Shown here: positions 1 to 7,686 of the stretch, piece after piece
Position numbering within the stretch: the first letter of the stretch is position 1
Layout of the letters: each line of letters opens with the position of its first letter
Assembly: GCF_019744875.1 (NCBI RefSeq)
Contig: NZ_JAIETU010000013.1
Span: 62,001-126,000 of the forward strand
Source of the DNA: Hyphomicrobium sp.
GTDB taxonomy: Bacteria; Pseudomonadota; Alphaproteobacteria; Rhizobiales; Hyphomicrobiaceae
Direction of reading: 5' to 3'
Length of the DNA: 64,000 nt
Position numbers and translations under genes: made by a program
Notes under the pieces: generated by a model
Told to the model about the DNA's origin: nothing
What the model saw: the letters and a program-made list of their open reading frames with translations, nothing else
The model's database searches: none

Positions 1-308
1 GGTTTGCGAGGGGTGCGACAAGCTGGATCAGGCCCCGTCTGCCGGCCGCACAAACTCTGGGCACACGTTACCCAATTTTAAGTCACGCGTGGTCATCGGC
101 TGCCCGCGATTTGAGCGGCGCATGATGAGTTTATCATCATTATTCTCTCAACGTTGCCAGAGGGAAACACCCTGAAAGTGAGCATCGCCCACGAGTGTCA
201 TAATCCTTGTCCGGGCGGCCTCGATCGGGCCTCTATGGTCCCAATACACGCCGAAAAGCGTGGGGCGATTGAGACTTCGAGTGTGGGAATTTTGGGGGTT
301 ACAGGTAG
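1..308. other. Intergenic region upstream of the first porin
   Basis: No convincing coding region is visible in the left 308 bases, though a gene cut by the window edge cannot be excluded. The segment should hold the promoter of the porin that follows. A perfect 7-bp inverted repeat (ATGATGA, 5-nt spacer, TCATCAT) lies at 122-140 in a locally AT-rich patch and could be an operator or chance. No clear ribosomal or tRNA structure is present. Confidence 0.4.
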
Positions 309-1043
309 ATGTCGATGAAATCACAAATGACGAAAACGGTCGGCGCTGCAGCCGTCGCGCTTTTGGCGCTGTCGGGCGCCGCCTCCGCAGAGGATCGCCA
401 GTTCGGTTGGTCGGTCAACGTCGGCGGCACGAGCGACTACATCTTCCGCGGCGTTTCGCAGACGGACGGCGATCCCGCCTTCCAGGCCGGCGTCGACTTC
501 ACGTACGGCATTCTCTATGCCGGCATCTGGGGCTCGAACACCGACGACGCGTTCACGAACTCGTCTGCGGAAATCGACTTCTACGCTGGCGTGAAGCCGG
601 TTCTCGGCCCCGTCACCTTCGACTTCGGCATCCTCTACTACTACTACCCCGGTGACGACTTCGACGTCGCCGACTACGTGGAAGGCAAGGCAGGCGCGAG
701 CATCTCGCCGGTCAAGAACCTCTCGCTGGCCGCCAACCTCTATTACACCGACGAAGGCACGTTCAACACGGGCAAGATCTTCACCTACGAAGGCAACGCC
801 GCTTACACGCTGCCGTCGGTCGGCATCTTCACCCCGACCGTCAGCGGCCTCCTCGGTCACTCCGAGTATGACGATTTCAGCGCGCTGTCCTACACTTACT
901 GGAACGCCGGCATCTCGCTGGCGGTCGAGAAGTTCACCTTCGACTTCCGCTACTGGGACACTGACATCGACATCATCAGTGCCTCTGGCGAGAACCTTTC
1001 GGACGAGCGTTTCGTGTTCACCGCCAAGCTGGCCCTGCCGTAG
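309..1043 (+). CDS. TorF-family putative porin (copy 1)
   Basis: This 244-residue protein is predicted to be a small outer-membrane beta-barrel of the TorF / TIGR02001 family. A Sec signal peptide is clear: basic N-terminus, hydrophobic core and a cleavage site after ASA near residue 27. The mature part starts with a family-like pattern (SVNVGGTSDYIFRGVSQTDG) and consists of alternating aromatic and polar strands, ending in hydrophobic residues suited to barrel assembly (TAKLALP). It is followed by its own terminator and a paralogue in tandem, so it probably forms a monocistronic unit. The start could also be the ATG two codons downstream (315). The transported solute is unknown. Confidence 0.88.
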   Translation: MSMKSQMTKTVGAAAVALLALSGAASAEDRQFGWSVNVGGTSDYIFRGVSQTDGDPAFQAGVDFTYGILYAGIWGSNTDDAFTNSSAEIDFYAGVKPVLGPVTFDFGILYYYYPGDDFDVADYVEGKAGASISPVKNLSLAANLYYTDEGTFNTGKIFTYEGNAAYTLPSVGIFTPTVSGLLGHSEYDDFSALSYTYWNAGISLAVEKFTFDFRYWDTDIDIISASGENLSDERFVFTAKLALP

Positions 1044-1071
1044 TCGGCCGCCGGCTTCGCATACGACCTAC

Positions 1072-1100
1072 AACGGGGCCGCGATTGGCCCCGTTTCTTT
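1072..1100 (+). terminator. Rho-independent terminator after porin 1
   Basis: A 9-bp perfect GC-rich stem (AACGGGGCC at 1072-1080, GGCCCCGTT at 1087-1095) with a 6-nt loop is followed by a T-rich tail (TTCTTT). It starts 28 nt after the porin stop codon and should separate the two porin genes transcriptionally. Confidence 0.85.
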
Positions 1101-1293
1101 CTAGACGGAAACTCGCGGCTCTCGGTAATCGTCACACGCCTGACAGTGCGTGGCCATCTCGCCACAAGCCCCGCAAAAGCTGGGGTTCGGAAGGCAAAAC
1201 CGCTTGTTTCCTCACCGTGAACGCGTTCTCCTAAAACTACAGCATTCTGCTTGGCCATGATTCTTTCGTGGCGTCTTGATTGGGGGATTATCC

Positions 1294-2022
1294 ATGCTTG
1301 GCCTGCAACGCACGGCACGTGCTATCGCAGCAGGCGCCGCGGCGCTCTTCTGTCTCACTGCCCCAGTACTTGCCGAGGATCGCGAGTTCTCGTGGTCGGT
1401 CACCGGCACCGGCACCAGCGACTACATCTTCCGCGGCATCTCGCTGTCGGATGAACGGCCTGTGTTCCAGGCCTCGGTCGATGGCTCGTACGGCATCCTG
1501 TACTTCGGTGCATGGGGCTCGATCCTGAACGAACAGGCAGGCGACCCTGTCGAAATCGACTTCTACACGGGCATCAAGCCTGTGCTCGGCCCGGTCACCT
1601 TTGACTTCGGCGTCGTGTACTACACCTACTTCTGGGCCGATGAGCCCAGCGACCTGGACTACTACGAGTTGAAGGCTGGGTTCACCTACGAACCGGTCAA
1701 GAACCTGACCGTCAAGCCCTTCTTCTGGTGGGTTCCCGACCAGGCGAACGCTCCTCAGCAGTGGGCCATCGAAGGCACGGTGGCTTATGCGCTCCCGCAG
1801 GTTGGCATCTTCACCCCGACCGTCAGCGGCCTCGTCGGTTATCAGGATGCTGATACCAACAACGGCTTCTACTTCGGCGACGACTCGTACACCTACTGGA
1901 ATGCCGGCCTGGCACTCGGTGTCGAGAAGTTCACCTTCGACTTCCGTTACTGGGATACGACGCTCGACACCGGCCTTGCCGACGAGCGCTTCGTGTTCAC
2001 GGCATCGATCACGCTGCCCTAA
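1294..2022 (+). CDS. TorF-family putative porin (copy 2)
   Basis: This 242-residue paralogue of the preceding porin is a predicted outer-membrane barrel protein. The ATG at 1294 is preferred over an in-frame TTG at 1276 because it has a GGGGGA ribosome-binding stretch about 8 nt upstream and gives a clean signal peptide cleaved after VLA near residue 27. The mature N-terminus (TSDYIFRGISLSDE) and the C-terminal segment (EKFTFDFRYWDT, then DERFVFTA) match copy 1 closely, while the middle differs. The pair looks like a tandem duplication that has diverged. The substrate is unknown. Confidence 0.87.
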   Translation: MLGLQRTARAIAAGAAALFCLTAPVLAEDREFSWSVTGTGTSDYIFRGISLSDERPVFQASVDGSYGILYFGAWGSILNEQAGDPVEIDFYTGIKPVLGPVTFDFGVVYYTYFWADEPSDLDYYELKAGFTYEPVKNLTVKPFFWWVPDQANAPQQWAIEGTVAYALPQVGIFTPTVSGLVGYQDADTNNGFYFGDDSYTYWNAGLALGVEKFTFDFRYWDTTLDTGLADERFVFTASITLP

Positions 2023-2045
2023 TCTCGCAGCAGTCGAACGTTTCA

Positions 2046-2078
2046 GAACGGGGCCCTTCGCGGGCCCCGTTCGCGTTT
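2046..2078 (+). terminator. Rho-independent terminator after porin 2
   Basis: An 11-bp perfect stem (GAACGGGGCCC at 2046-2056, GGGCCCCGTTC at 2062-2072) with a 5-nt loop is followed by a weak T tail (GCGTTT). It lies 23 nt after the stop codon and resembles the copy-1 terminator (ACGGGGCC core), consistent with duplication of gene plus terminator. Confidence 0.85.
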
Positions 2079-2562
2079 CAGAGCACGGACAACGGTTTGG
2101 TCGCCCGCCAGCTCCGCGGATCACGCCTCGCAATTTGCGGGTTTTCCGAAGTTCGAATCGCCGCATCCGGCGAGTTCCGCCTTCACGATCCTGTCACGCG
2201 CACTCGCTAGCTTGCGCGCATTGAATCGACTGATCCTCTCGCTGAATTTCCCCGCGCCGGGCGACCCCCGTGATCGCGCGAGTGAGAGGGACAGGAAGCG
2301 GATGCGCATCGCCCTCGTAGCTCATCCGTTTTGCGGCCGTCACGCAGACCGGTCGGTCACGCGGCGGAAAAGGACAGGCCAGCCTCGCTCGTCGTTCGGC
2401 TCCCCGCTGCCGGAGCGAGAGCAGGCTGGCCTCGTTTGCTTCAGGCTCCGGCGGCAACCCCGCCGTGAGCGCGCCGGATTTCCCCAGATCTTATGGGGCG
2501 GCGCTTGATCACCACCCGGCGCGCGCCCTAAAAAATGACTGGGCGCAAACTGGGCGGATGCC
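2079..2562. other. Long intergenic gap with a strong inverted repeat
   Basis: No supported protein gene lies here. The notable element is a long hairpin at 2376-2432: outer arms AGGCCAGCCT (2376-2385) and AGGCTGGCCT (2423-2432) are perfect complements, and inner CGCTC and GAGCG segments extend the pairing. A short T-containing tail (CGTTT) follows on the plus strand. It could be the 3' end of an unannotated small RNA or a stray terminator. The rest appears featureless. Confidence 0.45.
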
Positions 2563-3321
2563 GTGATTCTCTTCATTGCAGTCATGGTGGCTCTGACGAT
2601 CGCGTTTGCCGCGAGCGTGCTCGCGCCGCGGCTTTCGGAGCGGCGCATCGCCTTCGAACGCAGCCCCGATCACCCGGCAGCGTTCGGCTACAAGATGGCC
2701 TGGCTCGCCGTCCGCAGCCGCGACACGGCCGCCGTCATCGAAGAGCTCGGCCTCCTGTCCGCGCAGCCGTGCAACTGGCGCTCAGGCATCGGCTCCGTCT
2801 ATGACAACCGCCTGGGCAACGACCACATCTTCGTATCGCCGCCCGTCAACGGCTGGACATTCGTCGTCGGTCTCGCACTGCCCTATCCGGTCGGCCGTAC
2901 CTTCGTGGACAAATGCACGCCGCTGCTTGAAAGGCTGGGCCGGCGCTTCGTCGAGGTGCAGTACTTCTTCGCCTACCCGCCGATCGACCTGTTCGCCTGG
3001 GCGCGTTTGCTGGAAGGCCGCGTGGTGCGCGCCTTCGCCATTACGGACACCGGGATCGTCTGGAACAAGGGCCGCACGACGAAGGAAGAGCGCGCGCTCG
3101 GCCTCAAGCTGTTTGATTTCCGCGGCATCAAGGGACGCAAAGGCGACGCGGGCGGCGAGATCATTCTTTACCCGACCGAGGAGCACGTACTCCATCTCGC
3201 GCAACGCTGGAGCCTCGACCCGACCGAGCTCGAGGACATCGATATGGCGGGCCATGGCTTGGGCTACATCGCGCTTGCCCCGCCCACCTGGCGCGCCGAG
3301 CGCATGCGCAAAGCCGGCTGA
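2563..3321 (+). CDS. Hypothetical protein with N-terminal membrane anchor
   Basis: A 252-residue protein of unrecognised function. The first 20 or so residues are hydrophobic (ILFIAVMVALTIAFAASVLA) and look like a signal anchor. The rest appears globular, with Trp/Phe-rich stretches such as VNGWTFVVGLALPYP and VEVQYFFAYPPIDLFAW. The start used is a GTG; an in-frame ATG at 2584 is an alternative. Codon use and length support a real gene, but no catalytic motif is recognised. It follows a long gap, so it probably has its own promoter. Confidence 0.7.
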   Translation: MILFIAVMVALTIAFAASVLAPRLSERRIAFERSPDHPAAFGYKMAWLAVRSRDTAAVIEELGLLSAQPCNWRSGIGSVYDNRLGNDHIFVSPPVNGWTFVVGLALPYPVGRTFVDKCTPLLERLGRRFVEVQYFFAYPPIDLFAWARLLEGRVVRAFAITDTGIVWNKGRTTKEERALGLKLFDFRGIKGRKGDAGGEIILYPTEEHVLHLAQRWSLDPTELEDIDMAGHGLGYIALAPPTWRAERMRKAG

Positions 3322-3340
3322 TTGGCGCCAATCCGGAAAA

Positions 3341-3826
3341 CTAGGCCGCTTGCCGTTCCCGGCCGTCCGTCGCCGCTGCGCGCCCGGCAAGGTCGAGCGT
3401 GAAAACCTGCGCCGAGTGCGTGGCCCAGCCTCCGCCGCAACGCCGCGCGGGCGCAACGGGCAAACGTCCGGGCGAATAGCGCTTGAGAACGCGCGGCACA
3501 GGCTTCGGGATCGGCTTGCCAGCCGCCGCAGCCCGGCGGCTCCGCCGGCCTTTGAGCGAGCAACGCACGTTCTGCGTCGCAACCGAGCGCAGGCGCGCAG
3601 CGAGCGCGAACGTCTTCAGTGTGGCTGCGAAATCCAAGACCGGAGCAAGCGAGGCCGCAGCAAGCGACACCGGCGCCGGCACGGCCGCCACCCGCGGCAT
3701 GAACAACGAAGGCAGATCGCCCACCGCTTTCGGCATCGGCGCATGGGTCTGCGCGGCCTGAAAGGCCGTCCTAACCCATTGAAAAAGCCGCGCCAGCAAA
3801 CCCGGCCGCTGCACCCCGAAAGGCAT
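3341..3826 (-). CDS. Hypothetical basic, Ala/Pro-rich protein
   Basis: A 161-residue reading frame convergent with the preceding gene. The ATG at 3826 has a GGAG about 6 nt upstream, which is why this start is chosen over an in-frame GTG at 3847. The product is rich in Ala, Arg and Pro with no clear domain. The N-terminal part (LLARLFQWVRTAF) could form an amphipathic helix. Low complexity in GC-rich DNA means a spurious frame is possible; the ribosome-binding site is the main support. Confidence 0.45.
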   Translation of the reverse strand: MPFGVQRPGLLARLFQWVRTAFQAAQTHAPMPKAVGDLPSLFMPRVAAVPAPVSLAAASLAPVLDFAATLKTFALAARLRSVATQNVRCSLKGRRSRRAAAAGKPIPKPVPRVLKRYSPGRLPVAPARRCGGGWATHSAQVFTLDLAGRAAATDGRERQAA

Positions 3827-3957
3827 CTCGATCTCCAAGACGTCCACAGACTATCTCAGATCGAGCATTACATCGGGAGGGTTAATCAATGCATAATTGA
3901 TGGTTTAAGTTGAGCAGGTTACGTAAGTCGCATGACGTTTCATAAGAGGAAACCACC

Positions 3958-4341
3958 TCAAGCCGCGGACTGTCCCGCGATCTCCGCCATCTGCTGGGCG
4001 ATCATGTGGTCCAGGAAGCCATCGAACGGCACCGTGAAGGCGGTAAGGCCTTTGGGGTCGGTGCTCCACGCTTCGAGCTTCTCGCCAAAGCTGGCCGGAA
4101 GATCGGCCGTCCCTTCGAGCGCCACGACGCTGGCATGGAAGGCCGCGTCGGTCATGGGCAAGAAGGGAATGGTCATGGGCTCGAAATGCCCGTCCGCGTG
4201 ACGCCGTGGCGCATTCGTAACAGCGGCGCAGACGATGTTTCGATCGCCGTCGAACGACGCGATCGCGCCAATCAACAGCCTGGACGCCTCGAAGCCCTCA
4301 GGCGCGCGATAGGTCCAGCACTGTCCGGCAGCGAATTGCAT
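3958..4341 (-). CDS. Conserved hypothetical small protein
   Basis: A 127-residue, balanced, soluble-looking protein beginning MQFAAGQCWTYRAPEGFEAS. A GAGG ribosome-binding site precedes the ATG. The N-terminal half reads like a small beta-rich fold (RLLIGAIASFDG, IVCAAVTNAP) and the C-terminal half is helical (DHMIAQQMAEIAG). There are no membrane segments. I do not recognise a named family or function. It is read away from the gap that follows and is probably monocistronic. Confidence 0.72.
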   Translation of the reverse strand: MQFAAGQCWTYRAPEGFEASRLLIGAIASFDGDRNIVCAAVTNAPRRHADGHFEPMTIPFLPMTDAAFHASVVALEGTADLPASFGEKLEAWSTDPKGLTAFTVPFDGFLDHMIAQQMAEIAGQSAA

Positions 4342-4560
4342 GGCACAACCTCACTCAAGAAAACGAGAACCGGCTCAGGTGCTTGAGCCCGCATATGAGC
4401 CAAAGATCGCGGGCTCTACCCCCCCATCGCGTCATCATTCGGGCAACCGTGCGCCCAAAGTTATCGCGCTGTCTGAACGCGACGCGCGAGCCCGTTGTAT
4501 CTCAACGCGCACTGCCTCAACGTCACACCAGCGGCAAAAATACAGCAGCCCAACCCGGCA

Positions 4561-5043
4561 CTAACGGCCGTGTCCGCCGAGGCGATCCTCACGCCCGTCG
4601 GTCGCATCCATGGGCAATGCAGCGCCGGTTTCTCCGCACGCAATTGCGGAAGTCGTCCCCGTCCGCCGGTCGAGCACGAGCGACGTGCAGGCAGCCGCAA
4701 TCGGGCTCACGCTCTCCTGTGCGTCCGCCATGCGCACGAGCTGTGGCTGAGCGCGCCCGGCGTGATGATCGACGCTGGCCGCCGTACCGCCCGCCAGCAC
4801 GACGTCGGCAACGAAGCCCCAGAAACCGATGAAGTGCCAGAAGACCGCGCCGACGACGAACCCGGCGACGCTCCAGCCGAGGCCCCCGATGCCATCCATC
4901 ATCTCAACCAGCGAGCCCTTGGAGCGGCGTTCGGGCCGGCCATAGGCCGCCACGAGCTTTTTGATCCCGCGCGCACGTGGGCTATCCGCGGCGGAAGCCG
5001 CAGGCGGTGTCATGAGAGGCGTGAGGGCGCGTTCGTTCTGCAT
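4561..5043 (-). CDS. Hypothetical membrane protein
   Basis: About 160 residues from the ATG at 5043; in-frame upstream starts (ATG 5121, TTG 5145) would lengthen it to 186 or 194 and add a hydrophobic segment. The central part has one long or two short transmembrane stretches (WSVAGFVVGAVFWHFIGFWG, then FVADVVLAGGTA) after a basic, Ser/Arg-rich segment. The pattern loosely recalls small ATP-synthase-associated membrane proteins, but no ATP synthase genes are nearby and I do not assign it. The C-terminal third is polar. Confidence 0.5.
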   Translation of the reverse strand: MQNERALTPLMTPPAASAADSPRARGIKKLVAAYGRPERRSKGSLVEMMDGIGGLGWSVAGFVVGAVFWHFIGFWGFVADVVLAGGTAASVDHHAGRAQPQLVRMADAQESVSPIAAACTSLVLDRRTGTTSAIACGETGAALPMDATDGREDRLGGHGR

Positions 5044-5148
5044 GGATCCAGCCAGCACAGCGATGACAAACGCAGAACGACTCGAAGTCTGCGGGCAGGA
5101 CGCGTTTGCGGCAAGCGGCATTGCGGCAACGCCTGGACGCCCCAAAAG

Positions 5149-5157
5149 TTATCCACA
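5149..5157 (+). promoter_or_regulatory. Perfect DnaA-box consensus
   Basis: The sequence TTATCCACA, the consensus DnaA box, occurs once, directly beside the 88-bp tandem repeat. A single 9-mer like this is expected about once by chance in a window this size, so functional significance is unproven. Confidence 0.3.
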
Positions 5158-5187
5158 GTGCCCCAGCACGCAATGAAATGGCCATCG

Positions 5188-5355
5188 GGAGCAACGCGAC
5201 CCGGCGCGAGTGCGCCGCCCCCGCGGAGCGCCAGCGCGCCCCAGCGCGCGAACAGGCGCGTGAGCGAACTAACCAGGAGCAACGCGACCCGGCGCAAGTG
5301 CGCCGCCCCCGCGGAGCGCCAGCGCGCCCCAGCGCGCGAACAGGTGCGTGAGCGA
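5188..5355. repeat. 88-bp GC-rich tandem duplication
   Basis: Two head-to-tail copies (about 5188-5275 and 5276-5355) share nearly every base over roughly 80 positions, with only about three visible differences (for example CGCGAG versus CGCAAG, and CAGGCG versus CAGGTG). Each copy begins GGAGCAACGCGACCCGGCGC and contains self-complementary GCGC blocks. The array sits between the 3' end of the RNase T2 gene and a hypothetical gene. It is not part of a convincing coding frame. Confidence 0.85.
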
Positions 5356-5362
5356 AAAAGTG

Positions 5363-6151
5363 CTACCTCACGGGCGGAACGTGCATGCGCGAGCTGCGGC
5401 AGAGCTGGCGCTGGTCTTCGTTCGGCCCGCACGAGCGCGGCGAACCCGTTTTCGAAAAACAGATGCGCACTTCACGAAACCGCGTGCCGGGGCCGCGGCA
5501 GGCGACACCGAACATGTCCGGGCGAAGGTTCGGATTGGCCTCCACGAACGCGCGCACGACGTCCGCCGGGCTCATATATTGCTCCGCAGGCGGGTCGCGG
5601 AACCGCTGCGGGATCGTCACGCTGTCGAAGATCCGCCGCGCTGTTTGGTAGTAGACCTCAGGCGTGAGCCCCGAGCAGGTGCCATGCTTGCGGTACTCGT
5701 GGATGATGAGCCGCTTGCTCGGCATGACGTCGAACATGTCGTCGATGACGTTTTGCGACACGTATGGCCGGGTGCGCGTCGGGCACTCCTCAGGATAGCC
5801 GCGCTCGTACTGCGGCCACAGGCCGTGCAGGATGAAAGCGTAGCGGCGTCCGCCGCGCGGCGCGCACTGGCTCTCGTCGTCCTGGCCCTCGGGCGAGTCG
5901 CAATGCGTGGGGCTCCACGACAGCACGAGCGAATAGTAGTCGAAGTTTCCGGCCTCGTTGTCGCGCGCGTGCGACGAGGCGCTCGCGGGCCGGGCGTCGT
6001 TGCCCTGCCGCTCGGACGAGGCGGGAGACGACGGCTCCCTCGACGACGGCGCATCGCGGCCACCGCCACCCTGATCGAAATAGATCAGCGCCAGCGCGAC
6101 GACGGCGAGCACCGCAATGGCGGGCCACGAGAGGTTGGGCGGCGTGCGCAT
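5363..6151 (-). CDS. Ribonuclease T2 family protein
   Basis: A 262-residue secreted or membrane-anchored endoribonuclease that should cleave RNA through 2',3'-cyclic phosphate intermediates. Both catalytic segments are present: CAS I with FILHGLWPQY and CAS II with IHEYRKHGTCSG, supplying the catalytic histidines. The N-terminus (NLSWPAIAVLAVVALALIYF) is a signal anchor, followed by a Ser/Arg/Asp-rich linker of about 50 residues. Its ATG lies 2 nt after the stop of the upstream M20 peptidase, so the two are probably co-transcribed. A role in nutrient RNA scavenging in the periplasm is inferred. Confidence 0.9.
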   Translation of the reverse strand: MRTPPNLSWPAIAVLAVVALALIYFDQGGGGRDAPSSREPSSPASSERQGNDARPASASSHARDNEAGNFDYYSLVLSWSPTHCDSPEGQDDESQCAPRGGRRYAFILHGLWPQYERGYPEECPTRTRPYVSQNVIDDMFDVMPSKRLIIHEYRKHGTCSGLTPEVYYQTARRIFDSVTIPQRFRDPPAEQYMSPADVVRAFVEANPNLRPDMFGVACRGPGTRFREVRICFSKTGSPRSCGPNEDQRQLCRSSRMHVPPVR

Positions 6152-6153
6152 CG

Positions 6154-7557
6154 TTACGCCGCCCGCCGTGCCAGCGCGTCGAGAATGCGCACCCAGCTCC
6201 GCGCGCCCTTCTTGAAGCTCTTGAGGTTGTACTTCTCATTCGGCGAATGAATCTTGTCGTCCTCCACGCCGAAACCGATCAGCAGGCTATCCATGCCCAG
6301 CGCCGACTTGAACGAGGTCACGATGGGGATCGACGCGCCGCATCCCATCAGCACCGGGGCCACCCCCCACTCGGCGCCAAGCGCGGCGGCCGCCGCCTGC
6401 ATGGAGGGCGACGTGGTGTCGAATCCGATCGCCGCGCTGCCATGCCCGCCGATGAACTCCGCGTCACAGTCGGCCGGCAGATTGTCCGTCACGAACGCGC
6501 GCACCGACGCCAGCACATGCTCCGGGTCTTGCCCCGGCACGAGCCGGCAGGTGATCTTCACGGACGCCTGCGCCGGAATGACCGTCTTCGATCCCGCGCC
6601 CTGATAGCCGCCCGTGATGCCGTTGAATTCGAGCGTCGGCCGCGACCAGAGCTGCTCGATCAGCGACCGGGACGCCTCACCCGCGGGCTGCGAAAGCCCG
6701 ACCGGCTGGAGCAGGTGCTTGGCTTCGAGCCCCAGCGCCTGCCACTGCTTGAGCTGCGCCTTGGTCGGCACGATCACGCCGTCGTAGAAGCCCGGAATCG
6801 CAACCCGCCCCTTGGCGTCGTGCATGCGGCCGATGACTGAGGCGAGCGCCCGGATCGGGTTCATCGCCGGCCCGCCGTAAAGCCCCGAATGCAGATCGCG
6901 CGAGGGCCCCTTGACGATCACCTCGATGCCCGCGAGCCCGCGCAGCATGGTGGTGATGGCGGGCGTATCCTTGTCCCATTGCCCGGTGTCGCACACGAGC
7001 ACGAGATCGGCGGTGACTTCCTTGCCACTTTTCTTGAGGAACGCCGGGAGCGAGGCCGAGCCGCACTCCTCCTCGCCTTCGATCATCACCGAAACCGCGA
7101 TCGGCAGCTCTCCGGCAACCTCCTTCCAGGCGCGCACCGCCTCGAAGAACGTCATCAACTGGCCTTTGTTGTCCTCGGCGCCACGCGCGACGATGATCTT
7201 GCCGTTGGTCTTGTCGGTCGCGATGCGCGGCTCGAAAGGCGGCTTCGTCCACAGATCGAGCGGATCCGGCGGCTGCACGTCGTAATGACCGTAAAAGAGA
7301 ACGTGCGGGGTGCCTTTGGCGACCTTGGCGCGATCGTGCCCGACGACGATCGGATGGCCGGACGTCGCGCGTACCGAGGCGGGAATGCCGATATCGTTGA
7401 GTTGCTGCGCGCACCATTCGGCAGCCTGACGGCAACTGCCCTTGTAGGCCGGATCGGTCGAAATGCTTTCGATCCGCAGCAGCTCGAACAGGCGTTCCAG
7501 GCCCGCGTCGAAATTACGGTCGAGCCGTTCGAGAACTTTCGGCACATGGTCGGTCAT
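6154..7557 (-). CDS. M20 family dipeptidase / peptidase
   Basis: A 467-residue cytosolic di-zinc peptidase of the M20 (ArgE/DapE/ACY1/CPG2) superfamily. The metal-binding block [15 protein letters not shown], the second metal block [10 protein letters not shown], and the catalytic glutamate block [10 protein letters not shown] are all visible in order. A dimerisation domain follows (roughly residues 200-350). Length and motif spacing match CNDP-like dipeptidases rather than DapE or ArgE (about 380 residues). It is the first gene of a two-gene unit with the RNase T2 gene, suggesting peptide and nucleotide salvage. Confidence 0.88.
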   Translation of the reverse strand: MTDHVPKVLERLDRNFDAGLERLFELLRIESISTDPAYKGSCRQAAEWCAQQLNDIGIPASVRATSGHPIVVGHDRAKVAKGTPHVLFYGHYDVQPPDPLDLWTKPPFEPRIATDKTNGKIIVARGAEDNKGQLMTFFEAVRAWKEVAGELPIAVSVMIEGEEECGSASLPAFLKKSGKEVTADLVLVCDTGQWDKDTPAITTMLRGLAGIEVIVKGPSRDLHSGLYGGPAMNPIRALASVIGRMHDAKGRVAIPGFYDGVIVPTKAQLKQWQALGLEAKHLLQPVGLSQPAGEASRSLIEQLWSRPTLEFNGITGGYQGAGSKTVIPAQASVKITCRLVPGQDPEHVLASVRAFVTDNLPADCDAEFIGGHGSAAIGFDTTSPSMQAAAAALGAEWGVAPVLMGCGASIPIVTSFKSALGMDSLLIGFGVEDDKIHSPNEKYNLKSFKKGARSWVRILDALARRAA

Positions 7558-7686
7558 GGGAACCCTGTAAGCAGCGGCGAAAAGGCGTCAACGCGAGTGT
7601 TGGCTGATAACCGGGCCTATGCCACAGTTCCCCCCCGGCAACAATCCGGCATAGAGCACGTTCGTCAAGCCACGGCAGGAGACCTC

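Noticed and set aside
2140-2175. A GTTCGAATC stretch suggestive of a tRNA T-loop
   Set aside because: The flanking bases do not form the T stem or an acceptor stem, and no anticodon arm is found upstream.
3885-3901. Inverted repeat ATCAAT-N5-ATTGAT between two hypothetical genes
   Set aside because: Only 6 bp in an AT-rich patch with no second copy and no regulator nearby; too weak to call an operator.
5348-6250. Plus-strand open frame of 300 residues over the RNase T2 gene
   Set aside because: It is antisense to a gene with intact catalytic motifs and starts in the tandem repeat.
6889-7686. In-frame upstream extension of ppdK, giving an 1169-residue protein
   Set aside because: It overlaps the opposite-strand M20 peptidase, lacks family similarity, and a proper AGGAG-ATG start exists at 7687.
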